From positions 8,126,135 through 8,190,134 of the forward strand of contig OY811975.1 of NCBI GenBank assembly GCA_963681505.1: a DNA stretch of 64,000 nucleotides. The letters are read 5' to 3'. The position numbers and the translations under genes were made by a program. Below, piece by piece: positions 46,501 to 54,342 of this stretch; positions within the stretch are counted from its first letter, which is position 1, and the number at the start of each line of letters is the position of its first letter. This stretch comes from Eunapius fragilis (taxonomy: Eukaryota > Porifera > Demospongiae > Spongillida > Spongillidae). The notes under the pieces were generated by a model, which ran no database searches, was not told where the DNA came from, and saw only the letters and a program-made list of their open reading frames with translations.

Positions 46501-49500
46501 TAAAAATAGATTTAAGGAATGCTTTCAATCTGGTCTCTCGGCAAGCCTTTTTAGATTAGTGTGCTGCTCGTTTCCCTGAAGTACTTTCATGGGCACTGTG
46601 GTGTTATGGGCAGCATCCAGTTCTCTGGCATCGACTGGGTCTAATTTCGATGTGCAGGTTTTAGATGATCTTAGTTAGAGGCAGCTAAGCACCATGAAGA
46701 CTGTTGAAGATGAGTTTCGCAGATACCCACAGGCGGAATATACCAATTGGTGTTCAAATGATGTAATGGAGTGTTGGAGCAACAATGAAGGGAATTTCCC
46801 CCCAGTCTCTAAAATGGCATTGAAGTATCTGGCTATTCCAGCATCAAGTGCACCATCAGAGCGTGTTTTTTCACAGCTAAAGCTAATCCTTGAACGCAAA
46901 AGACGGAGAATGGACTCTGCCCAGCTAGAAAGAGTTTTGCTGTTATGTTGTAATAAGAACTTTAATGTTTAAATTTTGAACTTTAAACATATACAGGGGC
47001 GGATACAGGATTTTCCAAAAGGGGGGGGGGGGGTGAGACCCGCGATACGAAAAGCGGGGGGGGGGGGGGGGTTGCTGTCCGCTTCAGGCCCGATACGAAA
47101 AGCGTTCATCCGGGACTTGTTCCATTTAGTCAGCCGTGGCAACACTGGCTGCGTTACTTTGTCATGAAGCTTTGGAGTGGGATAAGATGAAGTGCTGCTT
47201 CCTTTTGGCGCTGAAAGCTGTGCACCAGCAGCTCCTCCAGATGCCATTTTTAGCCCTTTGCATGAGGTGATCGTTATAGTAAAAGTTGACAGGTTAACCT
47301 GTCAATTGCCAGGTTAAACGGGCGCTCGTCGATTATAGAATAACTGATTCAAATGACAGTATGCATAGAAGCATTCCTAAAGTATGAACAGTAGTGGTAA
47401 TACTTTCTAACATGAGAGCACGTTTTCTGTCTCAAGCTCTGTATTTGCACATGAATATCAATATGCACCCGCAATGAAAATTTAATGATTTCAACATGTG
47501 CCACAGAATTCAGAACGTACAAGAGAAATCGTGTTCCATCGAAGAAAGCCCTGGATGGTGGAACTTTTTCTGAAGAACTGCTTGATCAAAACAGTAAGTT
47601 GTTATGCATTGTTATTAGAAATAATAAGATAACTATGTTGATGCGCAACTTGTTAATTCACAATGATTGTGCTTTGAAGTGAGATTAACACACCATCCTT
47701 TACAAAGTCTGTGAATTTATAGGTGCACAGCAAACACATGTGGCGGACAGTGAAAAACGTTGCAATGAAGGTTTGCGTCTGAGAATTTCGCATTCACCTA
47801 TTTTGCTCTGACTCGGTGTAATATCAAAGAGTGGATGTGAATCTTTTGCCTGCCAATGATACGTATTAATATGGACTCATGCCTCTTGATTTGTACTTTT
47901 CTAAAGAACTTTCCAAGTCTTTATTTCCATCAGCTAAAAGTGTATTAGACCAAGCTAAAGTAGGCACCATTATATTGGTAAGTGATTATATAATAAACAT
48001 ATCATGAGTAACATGTGCCTTAAAAATAACGGATTTTATGAAGCAACAATTTGGTCAAGAGAACTTGGATATGACAAAGTTTCAAGAAAAAGCAAACTAA
48101 AAATCCAGAGATGCTAAAAATTTTGTACTTATTGTATGATGTATATTGATTTTATCATGTTATAAAACATTCCTAATCATAAATGCATGGTCAAATGCAT
48201 AAGTAATGCTAGTTGATGTAACTTCAGGCCTGATCAGGCCAAATGATGAATGGCAAGGCATTGTAAATCATGGTATGTAATGCTAAGACATGGGATGATA
48301 AGCACAATTAAACATGAACACTATGGCAAGACATGCCATTACTTGGATCCAAATCATGGCATGACATGCCAGGATTTTTCTTAGGGGAGAGTTAGGTCAA
48401 TACAGCAGGCAAAGTGTCTCGACAGTTTCAATTTAGTAATCTTGATATATTTGGCTGATTCGAGATACTTCACAAACGCTGGATCTTGCTACTGGATACT
48501 AGCAAGTCGAAGTTGCTGAGGAAGAACGCCAAAGACTAAATTCAGCTGTTTGGCCTATAATTCTAGCGTCTACTCTTCGACCGGCAACAGTCCCTTCATG
48601 TAGCTTCCTCATGCTCAGATGGTTGCCATCGACTTGATGTATGGCAATGGTGAAATGACAGAAGTTCTTGCAGTCCTTACATAACGCGCAAAGACTGAAG
48701 GATTCCTAGGGGTCAGTTTCGGAAAGTTTATCGGCATGGAAGGCGCCGTTTGAGGTGGAGGAGCAAATACTAGGAGACATCACCTATAAAATCAAGGATC
48801 TACAAAGTAAAATATTCCAGGTAGTGTACTTCAACCATGCCCGCCAACGTCAGAAATGATGAGAGAGAAAGTGGCATTGCCGTTGGGCCAGTGGATGCAC
48901 CTCTGCTGACATGTAAGGAGGACATAAAGCCTGTACAGCTGCTAAATGGCAAAACTGAAAATAATACCCCTAGAGGCAGTCCAACCAATGTGGGAACCAG
49001 GTGTGGTAGCTCCGGAGCCTGCACTTATGGGAATGCAGCCAATACATGTTAGAGCCTAATGGGATGGTTCCTGAGCCGTTGGGAATGCCTGGACCAGAAG
49101 CAAAAAAACACCGATATCCATCTCAGGAACGGAGACTGACGAACTTTTATGTACAATATGCCACTCACTGAGAAGTGAGAGCAGTGCACAGACTCTTGAC
49201 CCCTCAGGTGATCAACCAAAGGGTATATAGATAGCTCTATTTTTGTATTAGTCGGTGTGTGTGTGCCCATACTTACAGCTATTAACGTGAGCTGCACACA
49301 TTTATCTATGCCTTTTTAAATTCCTACCTCATCTCCAATGTTCACATCAATACCAGGAGTGGAAAGGAGGCATTCCACATAATAAGAATGACCTTCTCTT
49401 GCAGCAATGTGTAATGGAGTATCACCATCCTGGAGTGGGTAAATTAGTTCAACCAACATGACATGGTCATAAACAAGGTCATATAACAGAGAGCTCTCTA

Positions 49501-52500
49501 TAGTGGACTCATGTCCATACTGGGCAAGACTTTTTGGTGAGAGAATCAAAACTCATAAGCATAACCCCCCACTGGGCATATTTTTGTACACCCAGACATC
49601 CACAAAAATACATTGCATATCACACGAGTAAGTATACTGCATCTCTGATATCAAATCTCAGTTCAGAATCCTCTCAGTGTCCCCATTCTATTATTCACGC
49701 AGCAATATTTATTAACTTTCAATGGACAGACTCACAAAGCCATCTTTAATGTTCACATCAATACCATGAGTGGAAAGGAGACTTTCCACACAAGAAGTAT
49801 GACCTCCCCTTGTAGCAAGGTGTAATGGAGTATAAAAATCCTGGAGTGGGCAAAATAGTTCAGTCAGCATGATGGGTAAATTTATACATGTACATGTTGT
49901 ACATGGTAATAAACAAGACCATTCTCATACAGGGTATATCATACATCTATCTGGTATGGTGGTGACGCAGCACGCTATGTGTAGGTGGTGGACTCACAAA
50001 GCCAGCGTCAAGGTTAACATTAATACCAGGAGTGGAGAGGAGATGTTCCATACAAGCAGCATGACCTCCCTCTGCAGCACAGTGTAATGGAGTATAACCC
50101 AACTGTAGTGGGTACAATAATTCAGTCAGTACAATGCACACATGTACACGTAGTACATGGTCATAAACAAGGCCATTAATACAGCGTACATCCAACATCT
50201 ATTTGGTAGGGTGGTCATGCAGCAGCTGTTGCGGGGGTGGTACTGAAAGCCTTTCAGTGAGAGAATCAAAATTCAATAGCATATAAGATGGGACCCCAGC
50301 ATATGTACAAATATTCACACAAGAACATCAAATATCACCTGAGATCTATATAGTATCTCTAATATCACCACTCCGCTCCTCTCTCCTCAAAATCCATTCT
50401 GTCCTCTAAGCTATTAATTATTATTCGTACAGCAATGCCTCAATTGACTGACTCACAAAGCCTCTAATGTTCACATCAACTCCGGGAGTGGAAAGGAGAT
50501 GTTCCACACAAGTAGTAAGACCTTTTTCTGCAGCAATGTGCAATGGAGTATAACCTGACTGGAGTGAGTACAATAGTTCTGTCAATATATGGTGGATACT
50601 ATGTACACATGTTAATGTTATAATGCTCATAAACAAGGATGCCATCTGTGTACCCAGCAACCAGATGTGACTAGGTGAGGTTAATAGGGTGGTCATGCAG
50701 CAAGCTATGTGTGGGTGGTGGTAAGAAGACCCATGGAGGCAGAGGGTAACAATGTAAAACTACGACTCCAAGAGTGCTGAGTACTATCAAGCTGATTTCT
50801 AACAAGTACGCCATAAAATATGAACAAACTACAAAGTACCATGAATCCACCTACAGCAAAAAATGACTGATAGCTGCTTCATAGTGAGAATCAAAATACA
50901 AAAGCATAAGGGATCAGAACACGAGCCTTAATCTTCAACATTAAAGTGGGGAGGAAGTATATTGCAATTAGACAGCCAAATTAAATGGTCCATACCAAAT
51001 ATAGATAGCGTTTTTTTCTAAATGTGCTATATTGGGATAAAGTTATATCTTATTTTATCACTGTTTAGAGGCCCATATACATGCAAATTCAATATTTTTG
51101 ACCCAATTAGGTACTGTATTGGTCTTCTTCTCGGTTTCTATGCATCCATAACATCTTTCCACATCTTTTTTCTGTGTTTTGTTCTCAAAATGCACGATTG
51201 CCCTTTTTTATGTGGCTTATGACAACACAAACAACAATGAAAATTTAATGTATATGTAATTGTTCAGGCTAGCAAAATATGAGCTACCTCAATTATTATA
51301 TTAAATAATGGAAGCAGCTCATTTTTCGCTAGCCTCTACAGCCCACTGAGTAGTAAATGGCTATTACAAGTGCGTACTTCATGAGGGCTCGTCATTTTCT
51401 CTTAAAAGGTCAGGACCGTTGTAAGGCAACTTAAATTCATTCATAGTTGCTTTTGCTACCGCATGTTAACGTAAGCCACATAAAAAGAATTGAATGGAAA
51501 ACGCATACAAAAAGTGATCATGGATGCCCCAAATTCCATACAGTGTTGAAAATACTTTGTAATGGTTGATTAGCATAGTTGCTAATCAAAAATGGATTTG
51601 ATTAGCTAAAGGTCAGCTTTGTGTAAGCAGTGCATTACTTTCAACATGTAACACAACAGTTATGATTGCATGCACATGTTATTCTCACCAATAATAGATT
51701 TAGATTGCGCGCGTGATAGGTAACCCCAATGTATAACCCAGTGGTTACACAAAAACGGCGATGCACGTATGTACGTGCATATTTGAGTTAGAAAAGCCTG
51801 TATATTGAATAAATAATGTATATTGCAAATGTTGCTACGCAATTTCTAATATGCATTGCAAATGACAAAAAACGCATCACAAATTGCGATGCGATACCGC
51901 TTAATTTGAACACTGCACATAGATCTCGATTAAAGTGAAATAGTATCAAAAACATTGAACGTAAATAATTATCCATTGTTTTAAATTTCAAGCTCTACAA
52001 AGTGACAAAATTGGAGAAAGTTTCATCTCAATTTCACTGATAAAAAAGTTATATACTAGTGTCTGGACCATGATACATGTATTAATGCTTAACTAGAGTG
52101 TCACATTGCAAGATACACTCCAAGCCTAATTCATACAGGTATGCACCAGTTTATTAATTAAAGCTTTTCAACGATCCTGTTCCCTCATGGGCAACCACAC
52201 ATATACATACATCGTTGACTCACATTATTTCCAATGTTCACATCAATACCAGGAGTGGAAAGGAGCCGTTCCACACATGTAGTATGATCTCCCTTTAGAA
52301 CAAGGTGTAATGGAGTACAACTCCACTGGAATGGGTTCAATAGTTCAGTCAACATGATGGGTATGATGTATATACATGTATACATTTTTTGTGAAAAGTC
52401 ATTGAATATTGCAGGTAGTTGGGGAGGAGGGAAGAGGAGGATGAGCGGAAGGTGAAGGTGTCCTCCCCTTCCCCTATACTGTAAAACCTTACCTACTCGT

Positions 52501-52910
52501 GCATTACATCAGTACATTGTCACTCAGTATGTATAATCTCTAATTCATGCCCTCTCCATGCCTGTTCTGGATTAAAATAAATAACCAGCTTCCATCTAAC
52601 GTTCCCATTTTATTATCTGCTTAATTAGATGTTCTACATTAAAATCAAAAACCAGCTGTTCGTCTAATGTTCCCATCAATACACATTATTTATCTGCTTT
52701 ATAGGCTCAGCAACAAGAATTAAATGCATGTGACAAGAAATGTGTGCAAAAATTAGATAATGAAGGTCCGACAATGTCAGTATTCATTTATATTGATCAC
52801 CAACTCACCCTGTCTTTAATATTGACATCAATACCCGGAGTGGAAAGAAGACGTTCCACACAAGTAGAATGACCTTCCCTTGCAGCAAGGAGTAATGGAG
52901 TATAACCCTC
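28286..52910 (-). CDS. Ankyrin-Roc-COR GTPase with death-like C-terminus (ROCO family), 3' thirteen exons
   Basis: Model: ankyrin exons 52809-52910, 52224-52325, 50457-50558, 49998-50102, 49736-49840, 49328-49429, 45115-45216, 44515-44616; P-loop exon 33335-33487; 33155-33202; large exon 28956-30534; 28857-28901; last exon 28286-28590. Phases join cleanly to a 983-residue open product. Domains: eight ankyrin repeats of 34-35 residues (GYTPLHLAA, LLSTPGIDVN); Roc GTPase with GDTGAGKSS (P-loop), DLAGHH (switch II) and GTHVDK (G4); COR; then a death-like helical bundle (TLIDVFREIRLCTLADDIES). ROCO proteins are GTP-regulated signalling scaffolds; an ankyrin array and death domain suggest innate-immune or apoptotic signalling, by family knowledge. 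No start codon is seen: the 5' end lies beyond 52910 and possibly outside the window. The gene looks intact. Confidence 0.85.
28857..28901 (-). CDS. Roc-COR gene 45-nt exon
   Basis: Encodes ENIPQEQQRSLLN between a GTACAG acceptor and a GTTTGT donor, phase 1-1. It keeps the frame between the large exon and the last exon. Confidence 0.6.
28956..30534 (-). CDS. Roc-COR gene main exon: Roc C-terminal half and COR domain
   Basis: 1579 nt from acceptor CTACAG to donor GTAAGG. It starts with PLTAGIVSYQVQ and LYDLAGHHTYYSSH (Roc switch II), has AVGTHVDKV (base recognition), then the COR domain (SYFMSLLEKEVPRVLP, LTTLEERGFLVFL, WIVLD, GIIAMDVLGSHFPGH, LLFFPPLI, GWLLHTDSIHHFFPNRFLH). Length and motif order fit a complete COR. 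The normal Q of DxxGQ is H here, as in some ROCO proteins. Confidence 0.9.
31103..31330. repeat. Degenerate hairpin, copy G
   Basis: Contains GTGGTGTAAAAAGGAAGGAAAC on the left and TTACATTTTCCC, CCTTTCCTTCATTTTACGCC and CAATCCTATATGCCACGAAC on the right, the hairpin motifs of copies A-F. The outer left half is lost. Confidence 0.55.
31430..31578 (-). CDS. Putative small membrane-protein exon
   Basis: Starts at an ATG (31578): MSRKVYDCLGINTRVFVSLT, then one transmembrane helix (LCLMFGAIIIIGTTSTYVLM), a basic WRRYDINRRDK end and a GTACGC donor. It lies inside an intron of the Roc-COR gene on the same strand. No homologue is recognised. Confidence 0.25.
31685..31905 (-). CDS. Putative exon, unidentified
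   Basis: An acceptor-like TATATCAG precedes a frame containing CDAYQPMTRLDTVGRQISGG and GDGCRTAKAEPLFIMDFLMS before a stop at about 31685. No family is recognised; it could belong to a nested gene. Confidence 0.2.
32974..33090. repeat. Minisatellite, about 27-bp unit, 4 copies
   Basis: Unit GGACTGAGGATCACATGAGC with variants, in the Roc-COR intron. Confidence 0.85.
33155..33202 (-). CDS. Roc-COR gene 48-nt exon
   Basis: Encodes VIIEGSKSARRSGRAK between TTAG and GTGAGC, phase 0-0. It lies between the P-loop and switch II exons, where a variable linker is expected. Confidence 0.65.
33335..33487 (-). CDS. Roc-COR gene exon: last partial ankyrin repeat fused to the Roc P-loop
   Basis: 153 nt, phase 0-0. 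It begins DGSTPLMVATAYDVITLLQK, the start of an ankyrin repeat, and runs directly into VHTFCKVILCGDTGAGKSSL, the Roc beta-1 strand and Walker A motif. The domain border is thus inside an exon. Confidence 0.85.
33960..34075 (-). repeat. Degenerate end of the 8824-9550 MITE family
   Basis: The reverse complement contains GACAGCATCAAGGAAGTATA and TTGCAATGTGGTGGTCAAATT, similar to the 8824 terminus. Confidence 0.45.
34140..34203 (-). pseudogene. Decayed ankyrin exon
   Basis: After a CTCCAG acceptor, the minus strand reads DCDIPLHLAAN and then a TGA stop; the second half of the repeat is absent. It would truncate the protein if spliced in. It lies just outside the BEL/Pao 5' LTR. Confidence 0.6.
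34397..34512 (+). repeat. 5' LTR of BEL/Pao element
   Basis: 116 bp; shorter than the 3' LTR by about 25 bp, lost just before the ACAATCA motif. A primer-binding-site-like TGGTCCTTCGAGCC follows. Confidence 0.88.
34559..34654 (+). pseudogene. BEL/Pao Gag, N-terminal 32 codons
   Basis: MSDEENLVRKKRVRVGHRAS is the conserved start of BEL/Pao Gag. Coding is cut by the hAT element at 34652 and continues after 37774. Confidence 0.75.
34803..35012. mobile_element. Small MITE inside the hAT element
   Basis: Inverted ends CCAGGAATGTTAATTTTGTA and (complement) CCAGGAAAGTTCAAATTTGT, with internal TTTGATACATAT palindromes. It lies upstream of the transposase frame. Confidence 0.65.
35235..37289 (+). 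pseudogene. hAT-like transposase, decayed
   Basis: The product would be a BED-finger hAT-type transposase. The N-terminus is followed by a zinc-finger-like WASKHPC...ECSVCSRAF...GGADRIKRA block; next comes AEVLFTGFLVEHNIPLAVSD and FSLNVDGSNDNDLFKTYP, with SVDNTNVNVGKRNSI as catalytic-core blocks; then VRWLNLESVVLRLLKQYAAL; and the C-terminal dimerisation block IPHTNSDAERVFSIIE with RSDLALEGTLSSL. The parts lie in at least five frame segments (35235-35882, 35749-35988, 36013-36264, 36239-36658, 36723-37289). A 61-bp GT-AG segment at 35654-35714 looks like an intron but does not restore frame. Related to the relic at 54343-60716. Confidence 0.75.
37775..38619 (+). pseudogene. BEL/Pao Gag, remainder
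   Basis: Coding resumes right after the hAT end with ENMEQIERNTAALTQQMTAL (coiled coil), carries an in-frame TAA at 37919-37921, then LPKLTLRKFNGDITQWSSSF, the BEL/Pao Gag core. A frameshift near 38370 moves to MEELLNLEAVTS and VLLNRLPPELRVMVSRE. Function would be capsid formation; it is inactive here. Confidence 0.8.
38620..39838 (+). pseudogene. BEL/Pao zinc knuckles and protease region
   Basis: CCFCGQSHTSEVC and CFLCLRKHHSSKHC...CSNCQGRHHITIC are the zinc-binding motifs. The aspartic protease active site follows (AILDSGSQRSYIS), then the linker with WVLSGPISG and the region before RT. The frame is open over 38738-39838 (366 codons), then shifts near 39730 to RYEVRLPWKEA. Confidence 0.85.
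39730..40849 (+). pseudogene. BEL/Pao reverse transcriptase
   Basis: RYEVRLPWKEACF and LLGLLKRLRNDP open the domain. The motif A region reads ALTGDIEKAFLMVSV, then RFTRVVFGVSASPFLLN, and the catalytic box is FVDDVTYG (about 40387-40410). A stop follows the DPWNSKAE segment near 39950 and frames change at 40167 and 40607, where RILGVCWDPARDEL, the BEL/Pao connection region, follows. Confidence 0.85.
40908..41750 (+). pseudogene. BEL/Pao RNase H region
   Basis: An open 280-codon frame. FCDALTRAYAAVVYL is the RNase H entry (usual DAS is DAL here), RLELLSALLLSKL carries the glutamate, and CCYTDSIVALYWF the third acidic residue. WRYCPGTSSPADLPSRG and WWNGPEWL follow, typical of BEL/Pao before integrase. 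Confidence 0.85.
41751..43176 (+). pseudogene. BEL/Pao integrase and C-terminal domain
   Basis: After a broken zinc region (HGGVSDTLTEIRARYWI), the DDE core begins at FTGVDFAGPLYV, split by the MITE at 42092. SDNGKTFK (second D) and APWWGGVFERMVGLMKKCL (E) lie in 42326-42922. ILNSRPISYI and PLTPSHLIIGR follow, then after a frameshift VIVIGDIVLVHESSLPRTFW, a DUF5641-type tail ending near 43176. Confidence 0.88.
42092..42271. mobile_element. 180-bp TA-flanked MITE (pogo/Tigger-like ends) in the integrase
   Basis: Inverted ends CAGTCTGACCTCATTAAGAG and CAGTCTGACCTCGTTAGTAG, flanked by TA (42090-42091 and 42272-42273). Without it the integrase motif FTGVDFAGP is continuous. TA target and CAG...ACCTC termini suggest mobilisation by a pogo-type transposase. 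Confidence 0.9.
43353..43493 (+). repeat. 3' LTR of BEL/Pao element
   Basis: 141 bp, TG...CA, followed by CTGGT. Confidence 0.9.
43499..44514. other. Roc-COR intron sequence, no gene seen
   Basis: No supported frame. Sequence around 44040-44110 resembles the intron next to the ankyrin exons, consistent with duplicated exon-intron units. Confidence 0.5.
44515..44616 (-). CDS. Ankyrin repeat exon (closest to the Roc domain)
   Basis: 102 nt, CTCCAG acceptor and GTGAGT donor, phase 0. Encodes DGYTPLILAAREGRTTCVER and LLSAPGIDVN. Confidence 0.85.
45115..45216 (-). CDS. Ankyrin repeat exon
   Basis: 102 nt, phase 0, GTGAGT donor. Encodes DGYTPLHITARGGHTTCVER and LLSIPGVNVN. Confidence 0.85.
45539..45916 (-). 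pseudogene. Acidic open frame in Roc-COR intron, probably transposon-derived
   Basis: 125 codons: MGHRKALWKPKITPTNGDVG, a Glu/Asp-rich middle, then KWEKVDSGVIVDQRAKDGWG. No family is recognised. It abuts the hAT-type MITE and an RT fragment, so a transposon origin is likely. Confidence 0.35.
45946..46136. mobile_element. Short hAT-type MITE
   Basis: Left end CAGTAGTGGATCTAGGGGTG with a G run; right end, inverted, CAGGCGCGGACGTACGAAGG. CAGNNG-GGAT/GA-type termini are common for non-autonomous hAT elements. No exact 8-bp duplication found. Confidence 0.5.
46137..46655 (+). pseudogene. Reverse-transcriptase fragment (fingers and motif A)
   Basis: Plus-strand coding of NKPDQPRDHRPIAVGETLRQ and, after a frameshift near 46410, GAEKMIRGLRGCVEAHSNDD and VVLKIDLRNAFNLVSRQAF (motif A with catalytic D), ending at a TAG. 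It belongs to the relic 1/2 family and supplies the RT portion those lack. It ends where a hAT fragment begins. Confidence 0.75.
46677..46972 (+). pseudogene. hAT transposase C-terminal fragment
   Basis: Encodes LKYLAIPASSAPSERVFSQL and ERKRRRMDSAQLERVLLL, the hAT dimerisation motif, ending at a stop. Close to the fragment in the element at 21152. Confidence 0.8.
46996..47300. repeat. hAT-type terminus CAGGGGCGGATACAGGA with poly-G tracts
   Basis: The CAGGGGCGGAT start and GATACGAAAAGC direct repeats with two long G runs (about 47021-47032 and 47057-47072). Minus-strand start MASGGAAGAQ at 47247 may be a transposase N-terminus. The boundary on the right is unclear. Confidence 0.45.
47301..49327. 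other. Roc-COR intron sequence; possible unidentified exons
   Basis: A plus-strand segment at about 47508-47595 (acceptor CCACAG, RNRVPSKKALDGGTFSEELL, donor GTAAGT) and a minus-strand segment at 48440-48710 (CALCKDCKNFCHF) look protein-like but match nothing I know. 48837-49052 (+) is an unconvincing open frame. Likely transposon debris. Confidence 0.3.
49328..49429 (-). CDS. Ankyrin repeat exon
   Basis: 102 nt, phase 0, donor GTAGGA. Encodes DGDTPLHIAAREGHSYYVEC and LLSTPGIDVN. Confidence 0.85.
49736..49840 (-). CDS. Ankyrin repeat exon
   Basis: 105 nt, phase 0, one codon longer than most. Encodes DFYTPLHLATRGGHTSCVES and LLSTHGIDVN. Confidence 0.8.
49998..50102 (-). CDS. Ankyrin repeat exon
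   Basis: 105 nt, phase 0, acceptor ACTACAG. Encodes LGYTPLHCAAEGGHAACMEH and LLSTPGINVN. Confidence 0.85.
50457..50558 (-). CDS. Ankyrin repeat exon
   Basis: 102 nt, phase 0, GTGAGT donor. Encodes SGYTPLHIAAEKGLTTCVEH and LLSTPGVDVN. Confidence 0.85.
50945..52110. repeat. Possible degenerate MITE of the 8824 family
   Basis: The left end GGGGAGGAAGTATATTGCAATT with ATGGTCCATAC is weakly mirrored at 52065-52110 (complement AGTGTATCTTGCAATGTGAC, ATGGTCCAGAC). No clean target duplication. Confidence 0.35.
52224..52325 (-). CDS. Ankyrin repeat exon
   Basis: 102 nt, phase 0, GTGAGT donor. Encodes WSCTPLHLVLKGDHTTCVER and LLSTPGIDVN; slightly off consensus (W-S-C for D-G-Y). Confidence 0.8.
52809..52910 (-). 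CDS. Ankyrin repeat exon (most upstream seen)
   Basis: 102 nt, phase 0, GTGAGT donor. Encodes EGYTPLLLAAREGHSTCVER and LLSTPGIDVN. No further ankyrin exon is visible between here and 64000. Confidence 0.85.
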
Positions 52911-53545
52911 CTGGAGTGGGTACAATAGTTCAGTCAACATGGTGGGTACAGTGTACACATGTACAAGGTCATCAGGAACTACTTGTATGGGAATTGAGCC
53001 GGGTCGTGAAATCATTAAAAACTGCGACCCAAGTATAACTCGCGTACCAAGAAACAAATAGTTTAGCTCTTTGTTGCTGTTCCAGTCTTCAAACTGTTTG
53101 CTTTAAGAGAACAAAAAACACTTTTGTTTTTGATCTCATTCCCAGACCAATTCTTTCCCCATCTCGTCGTCTTCTAATTTTATCGGGTGAGGATAGGAAT
53201 GGTTTTTTAAAGCGCAAATTATATCAATCGCTTTTTAAATCTCCTAGAAATAATAAGGCTTGAAACCGGTTGTGCCGGAGCTCCGGTTAACTGATTGTGA
53301 GAATAACTGCCTCAACCAGTTCTATTTCAGCGCAATAACCATTTCAACCGGTTGGTAAAATTATGGCAACCACAACCGACCGGTTAATATTTATTGAGGA
53401 GTTGCAAGTGGGGTCACGTCCGTGTTACATCTACCAATAATGCTGGGCGCGAGAAAACAATAAGCGGACGAAAGCGAACAACGGAGAGATTCAACTCTTA
53501 GTTGTATGCATGGTGATACTTACAGTAACTTTATTATATTTAAAA

Positions 53546-53782
53546 CAGTGTCTAACAAAATCACCCCTAAGATACTATCACATTTTACAGGACAAGCAAA
53601 AGAAAAGTAACACTCGCATTAAAATATGGCTAATTATAAATTTAGTACCTTATAACTTTATAATGGATAGCCCAATTATGGATGCGTAAGGACCATTGCT
53701 AGGAACTCTTTGAGGTTCACGGAAAATCCGAAAATTTGAAAACTTCAAAAACTATCCAGAAGGGTGATTTTGCTGGACACTA
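53546..53782. mobile_element. MITE, second copy of the 27689 family (inverted)
   Basis: Shares ACAAGCAAAAGAAAAGTAAC, AATATGGCTAATTATAAATT-like sequence and GGTGATTTTGCTGGACACT with 27689-27919, in opposite orientation. Confidence 0.75.
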
Positions 53783-54342
53783 GCAACAAGGGGATCCGTG
53801 ACATTCTTAAGGGTACGCCACGGACCAACTTTCTTGCCATGTGGCAAAGCCCGAAGTTGTGCTGGTTGAAGTTTTGGTCCCATCGATTATGCATAAATAA
53901 TTTATAATTAATTGTTAAACCGGCAATAACCGGTTATTTTAAAACGAACAAACTCAACCCACTGGTTATTATTTTAATCAATCACCATAACCAACCAATT
54001 TTTTTAATTTTAATAACCTCTTACAACTGATTTTTTCTAAACTAACAGCCTTATCTAGAAGGACATCTTCAGGTATCAGATATATGAATAAAGTATATAC
54101 CGATATACGCAATCATTACGTAATATGGAATGCTGTGTTAAGCGTTAGCATGGCGACGACAGTAAAGAATTGTGCAGCGTTATAAGATGCCAAGTCTCGC
54201 GCATTGAGCGTGAGACTCACACATTTTGGTCCCATCTCACACTCTCACGCTAAGATGTATCCGATCTCACGCAAAAAATTATCACCAACTTGGGGTGGTG
54301 CCAGTTGCTCACGTGATTTTTTTCACGCGGTAGCCATTCAAA

